Positions 41,205 to 51,788 of a stretch of 64,000 nucleotides of DNA are shown here, piece after piece; position 1 is the first letter of the stretch, and every line of letters begins with the position of its first letter. The stretch comes from Pegoplata infirma (Eukaryota; Arthropoda; Insecta; Diptera; Anthomyiidae). The stretch spans positions 71,648,979 to 71,712,978 of the forward strand of contig OY992537.1 in NCBI GenBank assembly GCA_963921195.1. The letters run 5' to 3'. The notes under the pieces were generated by a model. The model worked only from the letters and a program-made list of their open reading frames with translations, ran no database searches and was not told the origin of the DNA. Made by a program: the position numbers and the translations under genes.

Positions 41205-41347
41205 CGATGCTTTAAGGTCCTAGGGGGTATATCTAATGGGGTCTGGACCTAACGGGCAAGTGGACCCAAAATGTAGGGCTACTATTTCAAGTCGGGAATA
41301 TAGCGAGTTATGTGAACTTTTTTAATTCTCGAGAGTGCCATATATTA

Positions 41348-42221
41348 CACCGTCCGAAAAAAATGAAAAAAAAATCGTTGAACACAAACTGTACCCAGTT
41401 TCTGTAACTATGCGAAAACTTTTCGCATCGAGAAAAATAAAACAATATTGTAGTCATTTAGTTTTTAACAGGGTGACTACAATGTGGCTGATATAAAAAA
41501 CATCGAATACGAAAAATATGTAAAGGAATGTTTTTAAATCACTCTGTTAAGAATAAGATGACTATAATGTTCATTTATTTTTTTCGATGCGGAAACTTCT
41601 CGCATAGTTACAGAAATCGGGTACTGGATAGTATACGTTTGAAACTAAAGACTAGATGTAGTAAAACTGCATTTACAGTTTTTCTTTTCGTGATCCAGTT
41701 TTCTTTTAAAAGGACTTCAAAGTTTCAGAGGACTAAATTTTATAAAATATTTTTTTAATATTTGTACTTGTCCTAGGATGACACTAGTGACAGCAAATGA
41801 AATAGGAGAATCTCCTATAATTTTTCTATTTTATTATTTTTACATATCAGGAAAAAAGACGTAAGTTACGTCCTTTCAAAAATTTATCGTTTTATAGCAT
41901 TCAAAATTTTGAACAAAATATTTTTAACAAAGTTTTTAAATGACATTATTCACATACTTTTAACCTAATATGTCGAAATAAAAAAAATGGAAAAATTAGG
42001 GGAGATCCACCTCTTTCATTTGACATCCACAGTGTCGTCCTTGGACAAGTACAAATATTTCAAAAATATTTTAGAAAATGTATCGTTTAATAATTTAAAG
42101 TCCTTTTAAAAGGAAACAGGATCACGAAATGAAAAACTGTAAATGCAGTTTTTCTCTATTTGGTTTTTACTTTCAGATGTTTATCATCTGGTGCATGTTT
42201 AAGTTTGGCTGTCGGTCGGTG
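41348..42221. mobile_element. palindromic MITE, 3-bp duplication (copy 1)
   Basis: Left end CACCGTCCGAAAAAAATG, right end GTCGGTCGGTG (one mismatch), with TTA duplicated at 41345-41347 and 42222-42224. The two arms are long inverted repeats sharing ACTGCATTTACAGTTTTTC, CTTTTAAAAGGACTTCAAAG, TCCTAGGATGACACTAGTG and CTATTTTATTATTTTTACAT in mirror order around a centre near 41890. The left arm carries a second small foldback at 41392-41623. The 3-bp TTA/TAA duplication resembles PIF/Harbinger targets, but the CACCGTCCGA terminus is not one I can name. No transposase. Confidence 0.82.
41392..41623. mobile_element. 232-bp foldback nested in the palindromic MITE
   Basis: Ends TACCCAGTTTCTGTAACTAT and, inverted, ATAGTTACAGAAATCGGGTA. 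CTG flanks both sides (41389-41391, 41624-41626). The inverted arms extend about 40 bp (ATGCGAAAACTTTTCGCATC-type sequence). It is absent from the sister MITE at 51789-52418 at the corresponding point, which supports insertion. Confidence 0.65.
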
Positions 42222-42330
42222 TTAAACAAAAAATTTTCTCCGTTTTGCTCTATCTTGCTTAGTTTTTGAGATATAGCCATTTGTAGTTTTCACCAAAAAG
42301 TAATGCCATCAATTTCTTAAATTTTGCATT

Positions 42331-43257
42331 GATTAAAACAATGCCAATGCTAAAAACTTCATTGGCATTAGTTTTAATTAAATGCCAATGAAATCGTCAA
42401 CTAATTAGTCGATATATTTAAACACTCCCATATATGACGTACACTACATACATTTAGCAAAAAAAAAAAATATTTAGTTAAAAAATCAGTTGTAATCTGA
42501 TATTGTCTTGTTGAAAACCACAATTAACAGTTTCAATAGAAAATCACCAGCTAACTTTGTTGATTTTTTTTTGTTTTAATTTTTTTTTTCATTTTGCATA
42601 TTGTTGTCTCCTTATTTTCCTCATCATCTTCTGCTTAACACAACATGACATTACCACATATTTGACGTGATCAGGCAACATCAGCTGCAGCATTTGTAAC
42701 AATGACAACAACAAAGCAAATAAAGGGACTCCTCATCTAAAATTTCCATATTAACAATTTTTCCAACTTGCAAACAACTTGTCTATATTGTCTGTCTGTC
42801 TATCAGTCAAGTTAAACCAAAGTCTTTCTATGATTTCACATGTTATTTTTGTATCAAAGTCACAGAGACACGAGAGAGAGAGACGAGAAAAAATTCGATA
42901 TGTCATTTTTTATATAAAACCGCCCATCAATTGGAGATGATGTTTTCGAATTGAAAAATTTGTGATCATGATGAAAATGATGATCATGATCATTATTATC
43001 TGAACAACAAACAACATGTTTAAGTAACAACTAAAAGAACAACAACGACGATGACAAACATCTCTTTGACAACTTTAAAGACATGCACTTTGACAAGTAA
43101 CATTTTTTTTTATCAGCAATTGCAAATCTGCAAAACCAATGCTAAGGCAGACTCTCTCTTTATTCTGATGATATTAGAAATTGTGATGAGATTTGTGGGA
43201 TGGTAATTATGGAATAAAAAGTACTTTTTATGGTAAAGTGTTAAGTTTTCTGTAGAA
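42331..43257. other. low-repeat island, no gene seen
   Basis: Contains GATCATGATGAAAATGATGA (42964-42990), a CACGAGAGAGAGAGACGAG run (42870-42890) and AACAACAACGACGATGACAA (43028-43055). The composition is like fly intronic or regulatory DNA. No ORF with a recognisable domain. Confidence 0.4.
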
Positions 43258-43680
43258 AACTACAGAGAAAACACGGGATGATATACGTTTGAAAGAAAAT
43301 ATCAAATGCATTTACAGTTTTTTCATTTCATGATCCTGTTTCCTTTAAAAAGGACTTTAAAATTTTAAAGGATACATTTTGTAAAATATTTTTGAAATGT
43401 TTGTACTTGTCCCAGGCTGGCAATGGTAATGTCAAATGAAAGAAGAGGATCTCCACTAATTTTTCCATTTTTTTTATTTTGCCATATCAGGATAAAAGGA
43501 CAATATTTTTTTTGAAAGTTTTGGATGATATTGAAGGATATATTTTTGAAAGGACGTAACTAACAATAAGCTCCATTTTCCTGATATGTAAAAATTATAA
43601 AATAGGGAAATTAGGGGAGATCCTCCTCTTTCACTTCCTATCATTAGTGGCATCCTAGGACAACTACAAATATTAAAAAG
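43258..43680. mobile_element. palindromic MITE (copy 2), both ends missing
   Basis: Matches the interior of 41348-42221: ATGATATACGTTTGAAAG, TGCATTTACAGTTTTTTC, CATGATCCTGTTTCCTTTA and TTTGTACTTGTCCCAGGCTGG, then the mirrored arm up to CATCCTAGGACAACTACAAA. It is cut at the right by a family beta element. Confidence 0.7.
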
Positions 43681-44070
43681 TCAGAAAGTTATAGTCGGTC
43701 AAGATCGACCATACGATACCCTACACCAGTGTTTTCCGGAAAATGGGTCCTAAGTCCAAACATGGACCGTTTGGACCTATCTTTTGTAAGATCTTTATTT
43801 AGTGTAGAAAACACACACAGATTAAATTTTAGTGGAATTGGTTTATTTTTTGCCAATAGACCGATTTAACTGAATATCGGTCGAAATTTTCATAGGAGGG
43901 ACTAATTCCAAAAATACCTACACCAGTGTTTTTCGAAAAATGGGTCCTAAGTCCAAACATGGACCGTTTGGACCTATCTTTTGTAAGATCTTTATTTAGT
44001 GTAGAAAACACACACAGATCAAATTTTATTGGATTTGGTTTATTTTTTGTCAATAGACAGATTTAACTGA
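43681..44070 (-). mobile_element. family beta Helentron-like 3' end, tandemly duplicated part
   Basis: Minus-strand 3' end of a beta element: AAGTCAGAAAGTTATAGTCGG, TACCCTACACCAGTGTTTT, GGGTCCTAAGTCCAAACATGG. The segment 43719-43880 is repeated at 43919-44075 with few changes (about 200-bp spacing), a local tandem duplication. Confidence 0.7.
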
Positions 44071-44201
44071 TAATAATTTTTCTATATAAAATATCTAAGA
44101 ATCTGCGAATTTTTTTACACGAAATATTACTACAAATATCTTAGATTTTTTCTATACAAAGCATATCTCAGAATCTGAAGTAACTCAAAATCGGATAATT
44201 A
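44071..44201. repeat. degenerate 35-bp satellite relative, left part
   Basis: Words AATATCTAAGAATCTGCGAA, TTCTATACAAAGCATATCTC and AGAATCTGAAG belong to the 35-bp family. The array continues at 46618-46890 on the other side of the inserted foldback element. Confidence 0.6.
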
Positions 44202-44344
44202 CACTGTACAACACAAAAAAAATTACAAGGTCAGACCAAAAAAAATTGATAGAAGAGACAAAAAAAAATATACGTGTATCGGCGTTTTGAAAGTTTACAT
44301 CTGGGTTTCATTTAAGGGGGAGGTAAAGTTTCCCCCAATTGCAA

Positions 44345-44815
44345 ATGTTGCACCCAGACAAGTTTTACAGTAACTTTTTTACGGTTATTCAAAAAGTTTT
44401 TAGTTAAAGTTATTTTAAACGTTTTATCGTTTGTTTTTCAATGAAAATAAAATATTGAACGATTTATACAGTTGTAAAAACAATAAACTACAAAAGTTAC
44501 GGAAAAATATTTTTATCAGTTAAATTATTTGTGACTGATTATTCCGTATAATTTTACAGAAGTACGGTTTTTGTAGTTTGTTATTCAAAAAATTTTATTA
44601 TTACTTCACAAAATAAAAAAATTGTAAACAGTTAAAATAACTGAAATATCGTTTGTTTTTACGGAATGTCTAGTCATTTATTAACGTTTAAAAATAACTG
44701 AAAAAGTATGTTGTTTCAAATGAAATATAAGTAGTCCGTTTTTTAAAAGGAAAAACGATTGTTTTAAACGTTTTTTCAGTTGAATTTACTTACAAAATAT
44801 TTTAAGTGTGTATTG
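44345..44815. mobile_element. insertion in the left arm of the foldback element
   Basis: The right arm reads CAAATGTTGTATTGTCAATC without interruption (in inverse), whereas the left arm has about 470 bp between AAATGTTG and TATTGTCAATCG. The inserted segment begins CACCCAGACAAG and ends TTTTAAGTGTG, and contains several inverted GTTTTTACGGA/TCCGTAAAAAC-like pairs. No clear target duplication. Confidence 0.5.
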
Positions 44816-44987
44816 TCAATCGTCATTGAATATCGAGTAAAGCTTACGTTTAAAGTATATGGTGTGTTCAGCAAATTTATGTAAAATAATACGGAGAACA
44901 TTTTTGTGGAATATGTTAACCCTCTAACTCCTCAATTTAAGGGTATTTTTTGTCCTTCTTTTCAAAAAGAGAAAAAAACACTATTAA

Positions 44988-45275
44988 GGCCTCTGTTCTG
45001 TCTTTCACAACTTTTCAATTCACATCAAAATTTCCGAATCACATGAAATCAAGATTTGTGTTTTTTTGATCACGTTTTCATTCGAAGTTGAAATCGAATA
45101 ATTAAAATTAAAATATTACAAGGAAAAAAGTGCATTCGTTTTACTTTCACAAATTTTTATTTATGTGAAATAAAACGAAAAAGAAATTCGGATGTGAAAT
45201 CTAGAACACCAAAAAAATTCGGAAATTTTCATTTTCACATTTTTTATGTGAATTCCTTTTTTTGGTACAGCGGCC
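44988..45275. mobile_element. 288-bp PIF/Harbinger-like MITE
   Basis: Ends GGCCTCTGTTCTG and, inverted, GGTACAGCGGCC, an imperfect TIR of about 12 bp. TAA is duplicated at 44985-44987 and 45276-45278. A 3-bp TAA/TTA duplication with G/C-rich GGCC start is typical of PIF/Harbinger MITEs. The interior has several CACATAAA/TTTATGTG and GAAAATTTCC-type inverted words. It sits in the left arm of the foldback element at 44202-46617. Confidence 0.75.
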
Positions 45276-46617
45276 TAAATGTTCCGCAAAAAAATTCGCC
45301 GTGAAATTTTACTATAAGTCCCTGAATACGCCAAAACGGATAACTCAACCGGAAAGTCAGAAATAAGACACAACAAAAGAGAGCTTAGGGTTAATTTCGC
45401 ATTTATTAAGAAAATCGAGTAAAGCTGACGTTTAAAGTATATGGTGTGTTCTGCAAATTTGTCTAAAATGTCACGGAGAACATTTTTGTAGAAGATGTTA
45501 ACCCTCTAACTCCTCATGGTAAGGGTCTTTTTAGACTTTCTTTTCAAAAAGAGCAAAAAACACCATTAAAACAGGGATTTAAGGGGTTAAAATGTTTCGT
45601 AGAAATATTCGCCGTGAAATTTTACTATAAGTCCCTTTCACGGAAAATATTTTTGAGGACCATTTTAACCCCTTAAATACCTGTTTAAATGGTGTTTTTT
45701 GCTCTTTTTTAAAAGAAGGACAAAAAAGGCCCTTACCTTAAGGAGTTAGAGGGTTAATATATTCTACAAAAATGTTCTCCGTAACATTTTACATAAATTT
45801 GCTAAACTCACCATATACTTTAAACTTAAGCTTTACTCGATTTTCTTAATAAATGCGAAATTAACCCTAAGCTCTCCTTTGTTGTGTTTTATTTCTGACT
45901 TTCTTGTTGAGTTTTCCGTTTTGGTGTATTCAGGGACTTATAGCAAAATTTCACGGCGGAATTTTTTGCGAAACATTTAAACCCCTTAGATCCCTGGTTT
46001 AATGGTGTTTTTTGCTCTTTTTGAAAAGAAGGAGATAGAGGGTTAATATATTCTACAAAAATGTTCTCCGTAACATTTTACATAAATTTGCTGAACACAC
46101 CATATACTTTGAACGTAAGCTTTACTCGATTTTCTTAATACATGCGAAATTAACCCTGAGATGTCTTTAGTTGTGTCTTATTTCTGACTTTCTGGTTGAC
46201 TTTTCAGTTATGATGTATTCAGGGACTTATAGTAAAATTTCACGGCGAATATTTTTGCGGAACTTTTAAACCCCTTAAATCCCTGTTTTAATGGTGCTTT
46301 TTGCTTTTTTGAAGGACAAAAAAGACTCTTATCTTGAGGAGTTAGAGGGTTAATATGTTTCACAAAAATGTTTTCCGTAACATTTTACATAAATTTGCTA
46401 AACACACTATATACTTTAAACGTAAGCTTTACTAGATATTCAATAAAGATTGACAATACAACATTTGAATTTGGGGGAAACTTTACTTCCCCCTAAAATG
46501 AAACCCAGATGTAAACTTTCAAAACGCCGATACACGTATATTTTTTTTGTCTCTTCTATCAAATTTTTTTGGTCTGACCTTGTAATTTTAGAAAAAATTT
46601 GAATTTGTTGAACAGTG

Positions 46618-46890
46618 TTATTAATGCAAAAATTATCTAATATATTTTTCGTATAAAAAAATGCTCAGATTCTGAGATATTTTTTGTATAGAAATATCTT
46701 CAGATTCTGAGATATTTTTCGTAAAGAAAAATTCTAAGAACTGAAAAGTTTTTCGTACAGAAAAATTCTCATATTCTGAAATATTTTTTGTATTGAAAAA
46801 TTTTCAGATTCTGAGATATTTTTCGTTTAGAAAAATTTTCAAATTCAGAAATACTTTTCGTATAAAAAATTATCTAATTCTGAGATTTTT
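46618..46890. repeat. degenerate 35-bp satellite relative, right part
   Basis: Units such as CTCAGATTCTGAGATATTTT with TTGTATAGAAATATC and CGTACAGAAAAATTC blocks continue the array split by the foldback element. Unit identity to the 60-62 kb satellite is low but the alternation of the two palindromes is clear. Confidence 0.7.
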
Positions 46891-47770
46891 CTATGCATTT
46901 TCCGCATCTCGTTTTAAGTTGATTAAGTATCGTCGACGAAGCCTATTCTTGTTTGGATTGGGGACACATTTCCGACAAGCATTGATGAAGGGTAAATACT
47001 ATATGGTTGACCCTAACCATAAAATAATAATTAAATAATTTTCAAAAAAGTACCTTTTCTCTTAATTAGTACCAAATTCAAACCCACCCCTAAATCATTT
47101 CTACTTGTAATTGTGGTTCATTATTAAGCGAAGGCAGGCGCACGTTCCTTGATTTGTCTTCTTATTTTCTTTAACATTGTAACTTTGCTGTGTAAATATT
47201 ATTTAAAGAAACATGTTGTTGTTGTTGATGTTTGACGATCGTTGTCGTCGTCATCGACGTCTAAAGTTTATAGTTAAAGTTACATATTTGTTTATTGAGG
47301 ACTCTAAGATATTTTGGTGTTTTCATTCGTTCATTTGTTGATGAAACCAATATGACAGTTACAAAGTGTAATTCTAAACTGCTATTTAACCTAGAAGCTT
47401 AAAGGCATCCATACAGTTGAGTGAAGTTACAAGTCGAGTTGATGTCGCTTTGTTATAATGACATATTGAAATTGTGCCGTAAGGTCATAACCACAAAAAA
47501 AAAAATCAGAAACGACATGTTTAAACAAAAGAATGCAAAAAAAAATTGTTAAAGAACTTTTTTTATTTTAATTTCAAACACGACAGGTTGTAAGTGGTAA
47601 TCTGAGTTATAAATGGGAAAAATAAAAACTTTACAAACATTTTAAACTGTGAACAAATATTATTAATTAGAATGCTTGTAAACAATTTTTAATAAGTACC
47701 AACAAATTTACCAAAAACGGAATTTTTAGGTTTGACTCTGATGTTCTTTTTGGCACCTTGGGACAATAAT
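46891..47770. other. low-repeat stretch, no gene seen
   Basis: Includes TTGTTGTTGTTGATG and CGTTGTCGTCGTCATCGACG runs (47215-47260). The short ORF at 46793-47038 begins in the repeat and has no recognisable domain. Nothing else recognised. Confidence 0.35.
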
Positions 47771-47945
47771 GGAGTTACCCTCAAAACTAAATTCTCTGTC
47801 CAATCATCAGAAAAATCTGCTGAAAATACACCCATTTTGAGTCATATGAGAAATCGGCTGATTTTAGCAGACACGTTTTGCTGAAAATGTGTCATGATTA
47901 TCTAGGTGAAATCAGCAGAGAAATCTGCTGACACATTTTCTAGAA
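47771..47945. repeat. short segment of ATCTGCTGA words
   Basis: CAGAAAAATCTGCTGAAAAT, AATCGGCTGATTTTAGCAGA, TTTTGCTGAAAATGTGTCA and AATCAGCAGAGAAATCTGCTGAC lie within 175 bp in both orientations, giving overlapping hairpins. Origin unknown. Confidence 0.45.
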
Positions 47946-48149
47946 CATTTTTGTTTTAAAAAATTTATTTTCATGAAATAGTTAGTATTTTTATTTTTTT
48001 TTTAATTTAAACTTTAAAAAAAATAAAAAAAGTTTCTGTAAAGTTAGCAATAAAATATTCTGATTTTTTTTTAATTTTGTCAATTAATTGTCCCTCAATA
48101 ATTTTATAAATATGCAATGGATGAACGTAATGTTGAATCCGTTATTTAG

Positions 48150-48600
48150 GTCTTCCAAATACCTTTAATTAAAAACCAAAATGACATTTGTCACTTTAGT
48201 AGATATATTAAAAAAACTAAGATAAGCTCATTTTTTACCCCATTTTACCGAAAATCGAAGGGAATCCATTAGTAGTTTTTTTTGTAAAGTTGAAATAATA
48301 AACTTAAATTTTTTTTATTTTTTTTTTGATTGCAATTAGTGTTTCTAAACCGGAAAACCGGGTTTTTGACAAACCTTTTTTGTTGACAAAAACCGGTTTT
48401 TTGGTTAACCGGCTTGGAAAGACTAACTACAATATAGAAAAAGTCTTTAAAAGTTATTATTTTTATTTTACAAAAAAAACTACCTAATGCACCCCTTTAA
48501 TTTTCGATAAAATGGGTGAGAAAATTAGTTTTTCACAGTTTTTTTATTTTATATTTTTTTTTATATATTTACTAAAGTGACAGTGATCGGATTGGTTTTA
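48150..48600. repeat. inverted repeat flanking an ACCGG-rich hairpin
   Basis: Arms at about 48190-48290 and 48475-48590 (ATATATTAAAAAAACTAAGA, CCCATTTTACCGAAAATCGA and their inverses) enclose 48336-48424. That inner part starts TAGTGTTTCTAAACCGG and ends CCGGCTTGGAAAGACTA, a possible short hAT-like end pair, with an imperfect 8-bp flank match (ATTGCAAT / ACTACAAT). Two nested foldbacks are likely. Confidence 0.5.
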
Positions 48601-48980
48601 AATGAAAGGTTTTTTTAAAGACCTATCTGGAGGATTCAACATGACATTCATACATAGCTTATTTCTCGAGTTATTGAGGTTGAAACACGGGAAATTCGGA
48701 CTTTTTACTTTTAATGCCATCTTAGTGACTCTTGAACTTTTAATTTTGAATGCGAATATTTTTTTTAGGAGTCAAGCCACATTTAGAAGTATTGTATATG
48801 GTTTTGTAAAAAAAGGCACCAGAACAAAAAAAAATATGTTTCATATCCCCATTTTTGGGATAAAATCGATTTGGGCGAGTTGATCCCGACCGAAATCTGA
48901 AAAAAAATCTCAAAAATCTTTTAGGCTATAAGAATTCATATTCCGCTTGATGAAACACCCTAATGTCCATATATATATAT
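48601..48980. other. stretch with a short ORF, no gene recognised
   Basis: An ORF of 93 codons at 48602-48883 has no recognisable domain and starts inside the inverted repeat. Low confidence that it is a gene. Confidence 0.3.
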
Positions 48981-50926
48981 GGGGCATTCCATGTGAAATC
49001 GGACACTTTGAAAAACTTTTTTTTAGATTTTCCCAATTTTTTTACAGTTTTTAGTACCTTTCGAAAACTCCTTCGTGGTAAATTTTCAGATTTTTTTGAT
49101 GACCCGTTCAAAAGATATCGAATTTTTAAAAATTGGTAGTTTGTTCCTTTACTCAAAATTCTTTTACTCATAACTTCTTCAATAATGGTCCAAATTTCAA
49201 ATTTTTTTTTTCAAAATTTTTGTTTTTTTACGTACTTTCTAAAAAAAATCCCAAAAAATTCTTCAAAGCGCTCTAGTATGCGATTTTTAAGTTTTATAAT
49301 TTAAATCTCATTTTTGAAAATGTTTGTACTCTTCGATTTTTTAAAATTTTTTTGTGTAAAACTTCTATCAATTCTACAAATTTTTTGCCTAGGAAGATTG
49401 TGGGATAACGATTATTACTATTTTTTAAAATTTTTTGAAAAAATTTTATTGTAATTTTCCAATCTTAAAATCACTTCTACTGCTCCAATGGTGCGTCATA
49501 GAAGGGTCCTTTATAAGACCGACCCCCATTAATTTTTACGTCTTAACATTTCTTTGGAACAAACTAATACCCTATCTCCAATTTCTAAGGGTGCTCCCAC
49601 ACAATACGACATTTTTTAAAATTTGTTCCAACCGCTCTAACTGCCCAAATAGTGCCCTTAGAGCAACAAAATGTATGACCAACCTACAATATTTTTTTAG
49701 TCCAAATATTTTCTCTGAACACACCTACCCTCTATCTTTAACTGTTAAGGCGGTCCCCATACAATTTGTTTTATTTTTTGTAAATTTGTTTTATTTAATC
49801 AGCTTCTACCGGTCCAATGGTGCGTCCGAGAGGGGTCATTATTGAGACCGACCCCAATTTATTTTTACCCTACAACATTTTTTCAAAACATACCTACGTC
49901 TTATCTCCACTCCCTAAGTAGGCTCCCATACAAATAACAGTTGGAGCAAATTTTATAAAAATGTAATTTTGTATGTGAGCCTACTTAGGGAGTGGAGATA
50001 GGGCGTAGGTATGTTTTGAAAAAATGTTGTAGGGTAAAAATAAATGGGGGTCGGTCTCACTAATGACCCCTCTCGGACGCACCATTGGACCAGTAGAAGC
50101 TGATTAAATAAAACAAATTTACAAAAAATAAAAAAATTGTATGGGGACCGCCTTAACAGTTAAAGATAGAGGGTAGGTGTGTTCAGAGAAAATGTTTGGA
50201 CTAAAAAAATATTGTGGGTCGGTCATACATTTTGTTGCTCTAAGGGCACTATTTGGGCAGTTAGAGCGGTTGGAACAAATTTTAAAAATGTCGTTTTGTG
50301 TGGGAGCCCCCTTTGAAATTGGAGATAGGGTATTAGTTTGTTCCAAAGAAATGTTAAGACGTAAAAATTAATGGGGGTCGGTCTTATAAAGGACCCCTCT
50401 ATGACGCACCATTGGAGCAGTAGAAATGATTTTAAGATTGGAAAATTACAATAAAATTTTTTTTTTTTAAAATTTTAAAAAATAGTAATAATCGTTATCC
50501 CACGATCTTCCTGGGCAAAAAATTTGTAGAATTGATAGAAGTTTTACACAAAAAAATTTCAAAAAAATCGAAGAGTACACACATTTTCAAAAATGAGATT
50601 TAAATTATAAAACTTAAAAATCGCATACTAGAGCGCTTTTAAAAATTTTTTTGGATTTTTTTTTAGAAAGTACGTAAAAAAACAAAAATTTTGAAAAAAA
50701 AAAAATTGAAATTTGGACCATTATTGAAGAAGTTATGAGTAAAAGAAGTTTGAGTAAAGGAACAAACTACCAATTTTTAAAAATTCGATATCTTTTGAAC
50801 GGGTCATCAAAAAAATCTGAAAATTTACCACGAAGGAGTTTTCGAAAGGTACTAAAAACTGTAAAAAAATTGGGAAAATCTAAAAAAAAAGTTTTTCAAA
50901 GTGTCCGATTTCATATGGAATGCCCC
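48981..50926. mobile_element. foldback element with about 900-bp arms, copy 2 (complete)
   Basis: It begins GGGGCATTCCATGTGAAATC and ends with the inverse GATTTCATATGGAATGCCCC, inside a TATATATATA target. The arms are near-perfect inverted repeats of each other around a centre near 49950 (GGCTCCCATACAAATAAC). They share, in mirror order, ACCCGTTCAAAAGATATCGA, TGCTCCAATGGTGCGTCA, GACCGACCCCCATTAATTTT and CTCTGAACACACCTACCCTC. A related copy lies at 27840-29243. No transposase; all ORFs here are arm by-products. Superfamily not known to me. Confidence 0.85.
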
Positions 50927-51239
50927 ATATATATATTAGAGTGCTTTTTCAAAAATCATCACTTTGTAGTAGGTTTTTGCATCAATAAAAATAATGGCGT
51001 AGTTTTTTTGGAAAAATTCCAACTCCTTCCCGTGCCACTCCGCGGTTAAAAAACGCGTTTTGACCCCATTTTTATATTTGACCCCATGATTATATCAAAA
51101 AATCTAAATTTGAAAGTTTACTCTAATATATATATTTATTCCTGGGGTTCCATAGAGGAACATAGGGCCACAACAAAATTCTACCACTCAGATCTGTCTT
51201 CTGCCATCTTTTTTATTTCGCGCTAATTTTTATTTGTTG
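50927..51239. other. stretch without recognised gene
   Basis: AT-rich DNA between the foldback element and the LINE remnant; no repeat or ORF of note. Confidence 0.3.
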
Positions 51240-51788
51240 AGTTTATTTCTATTTCTAGCATTCTTCTCCTGTATGAGCTGGTCTACCATGCCTTCTACTG
51301 CCTTGTGGGTTCCAGTGAATTGCCATTCGGGCAATATCATCTTGAGGTCTTCTTAATATATGCCCCAACCAGTTCCACATCCTTTTAGCTATTTTAACTT
51401 TTACTGGCAAATGATATGTCCTTCTTTGAAGTTCGCTGTTTGAAATAGTTGTTGGCCAATAAATGCTCAGGATTCTTCTTAACAAAAACCTGAAGACAGT
51501 TGACGTGTTCTTTTGACGTGTTCCAAGATTCACATTCATAAAGAATGGTAAACATCACATTTGAAGAAAATAATCTTAACTTGGGTTTTAATGAAACTCT
51601 GGAAGATTTCCATACAGTTTGAAGAGCTCCGATTGCTTGCCTCCCCTTATTAATACGACATTTGATATCATCTTTGGAAACACCGGAAGGAGAAATGATG
51701 TTACCGAGGTATCAGAAACTGTTAACGTCTTCCAGTTCGTGACCATCAATTTCAAATTGGGAGATGTTGGTGGGGTTGATGCGTATAA

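Larger units (their letters stand above)
41205..42330. repeat. repeat with GGGGTCTGGACC and CTTGCTTAGTTTTTGAGATA phrases, split by a MITE
   Basis: 41205-41344 (ATGGGGTCTGGACCTAACGG) and 42225-42330 (TCCGTTTTGCTCTATCTTGC, TTAGTTTTTGAGATATAGCC) are the two sides of one repeat, also found inside the element at 1148-2016 (1300-1760). The palindromic MITE 41348-42221 divides it. Confidence 0.55.
44202..46617. mobile_element. 2.4-kb foldback element with TTA duplication
   Basis: Left end CACTGTACAACACAAAA, right end TTTGTTGAACAGTG; TTA is duplicated at 44199-44201 and 46618-46620. The outer 150 bp of the two ends are near-perfect inverted repeats (GGTCAGACCAAAAAAAATTG, ATACGTGTATCGGCGTTTTG, AGTTTACATCTGGGTTTCAT). 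Inside, a block (CGAGTAAAGCTTACGTTTAA, AACCCTCTAACTCCTCA, AATTTTACTATAAGTCCCT) occurs five times or so in opposite orientations about a centre near 45640. Two further insertions lie in the left arm: about 44345-44815 (unclassified, CACCCAGACA...TTAAGTGTG) and 44988-45275 (GGCC-ended MITE). No ORF; non-autonomous. Confidence 0.82.

Noticed and set aside
41528..41758. 76-codon ORF
   Set aside because: It spans the end of a nested foldback and the arm of a MITE; no domain.
48602..48883. 93-codon plus-strand ORF
   Set aside because: No recognisable domain; begins within an inverted repeat. A hypothetical gene cannot be supported.
48926..51049. ORFs in the foldback arms (for example 49435-49845, 50735-51049)
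   Set aside because: Mirror-image ORFs occur in both arms and in the second copy with stops and frameshifts; they follow from the inverted repeat.
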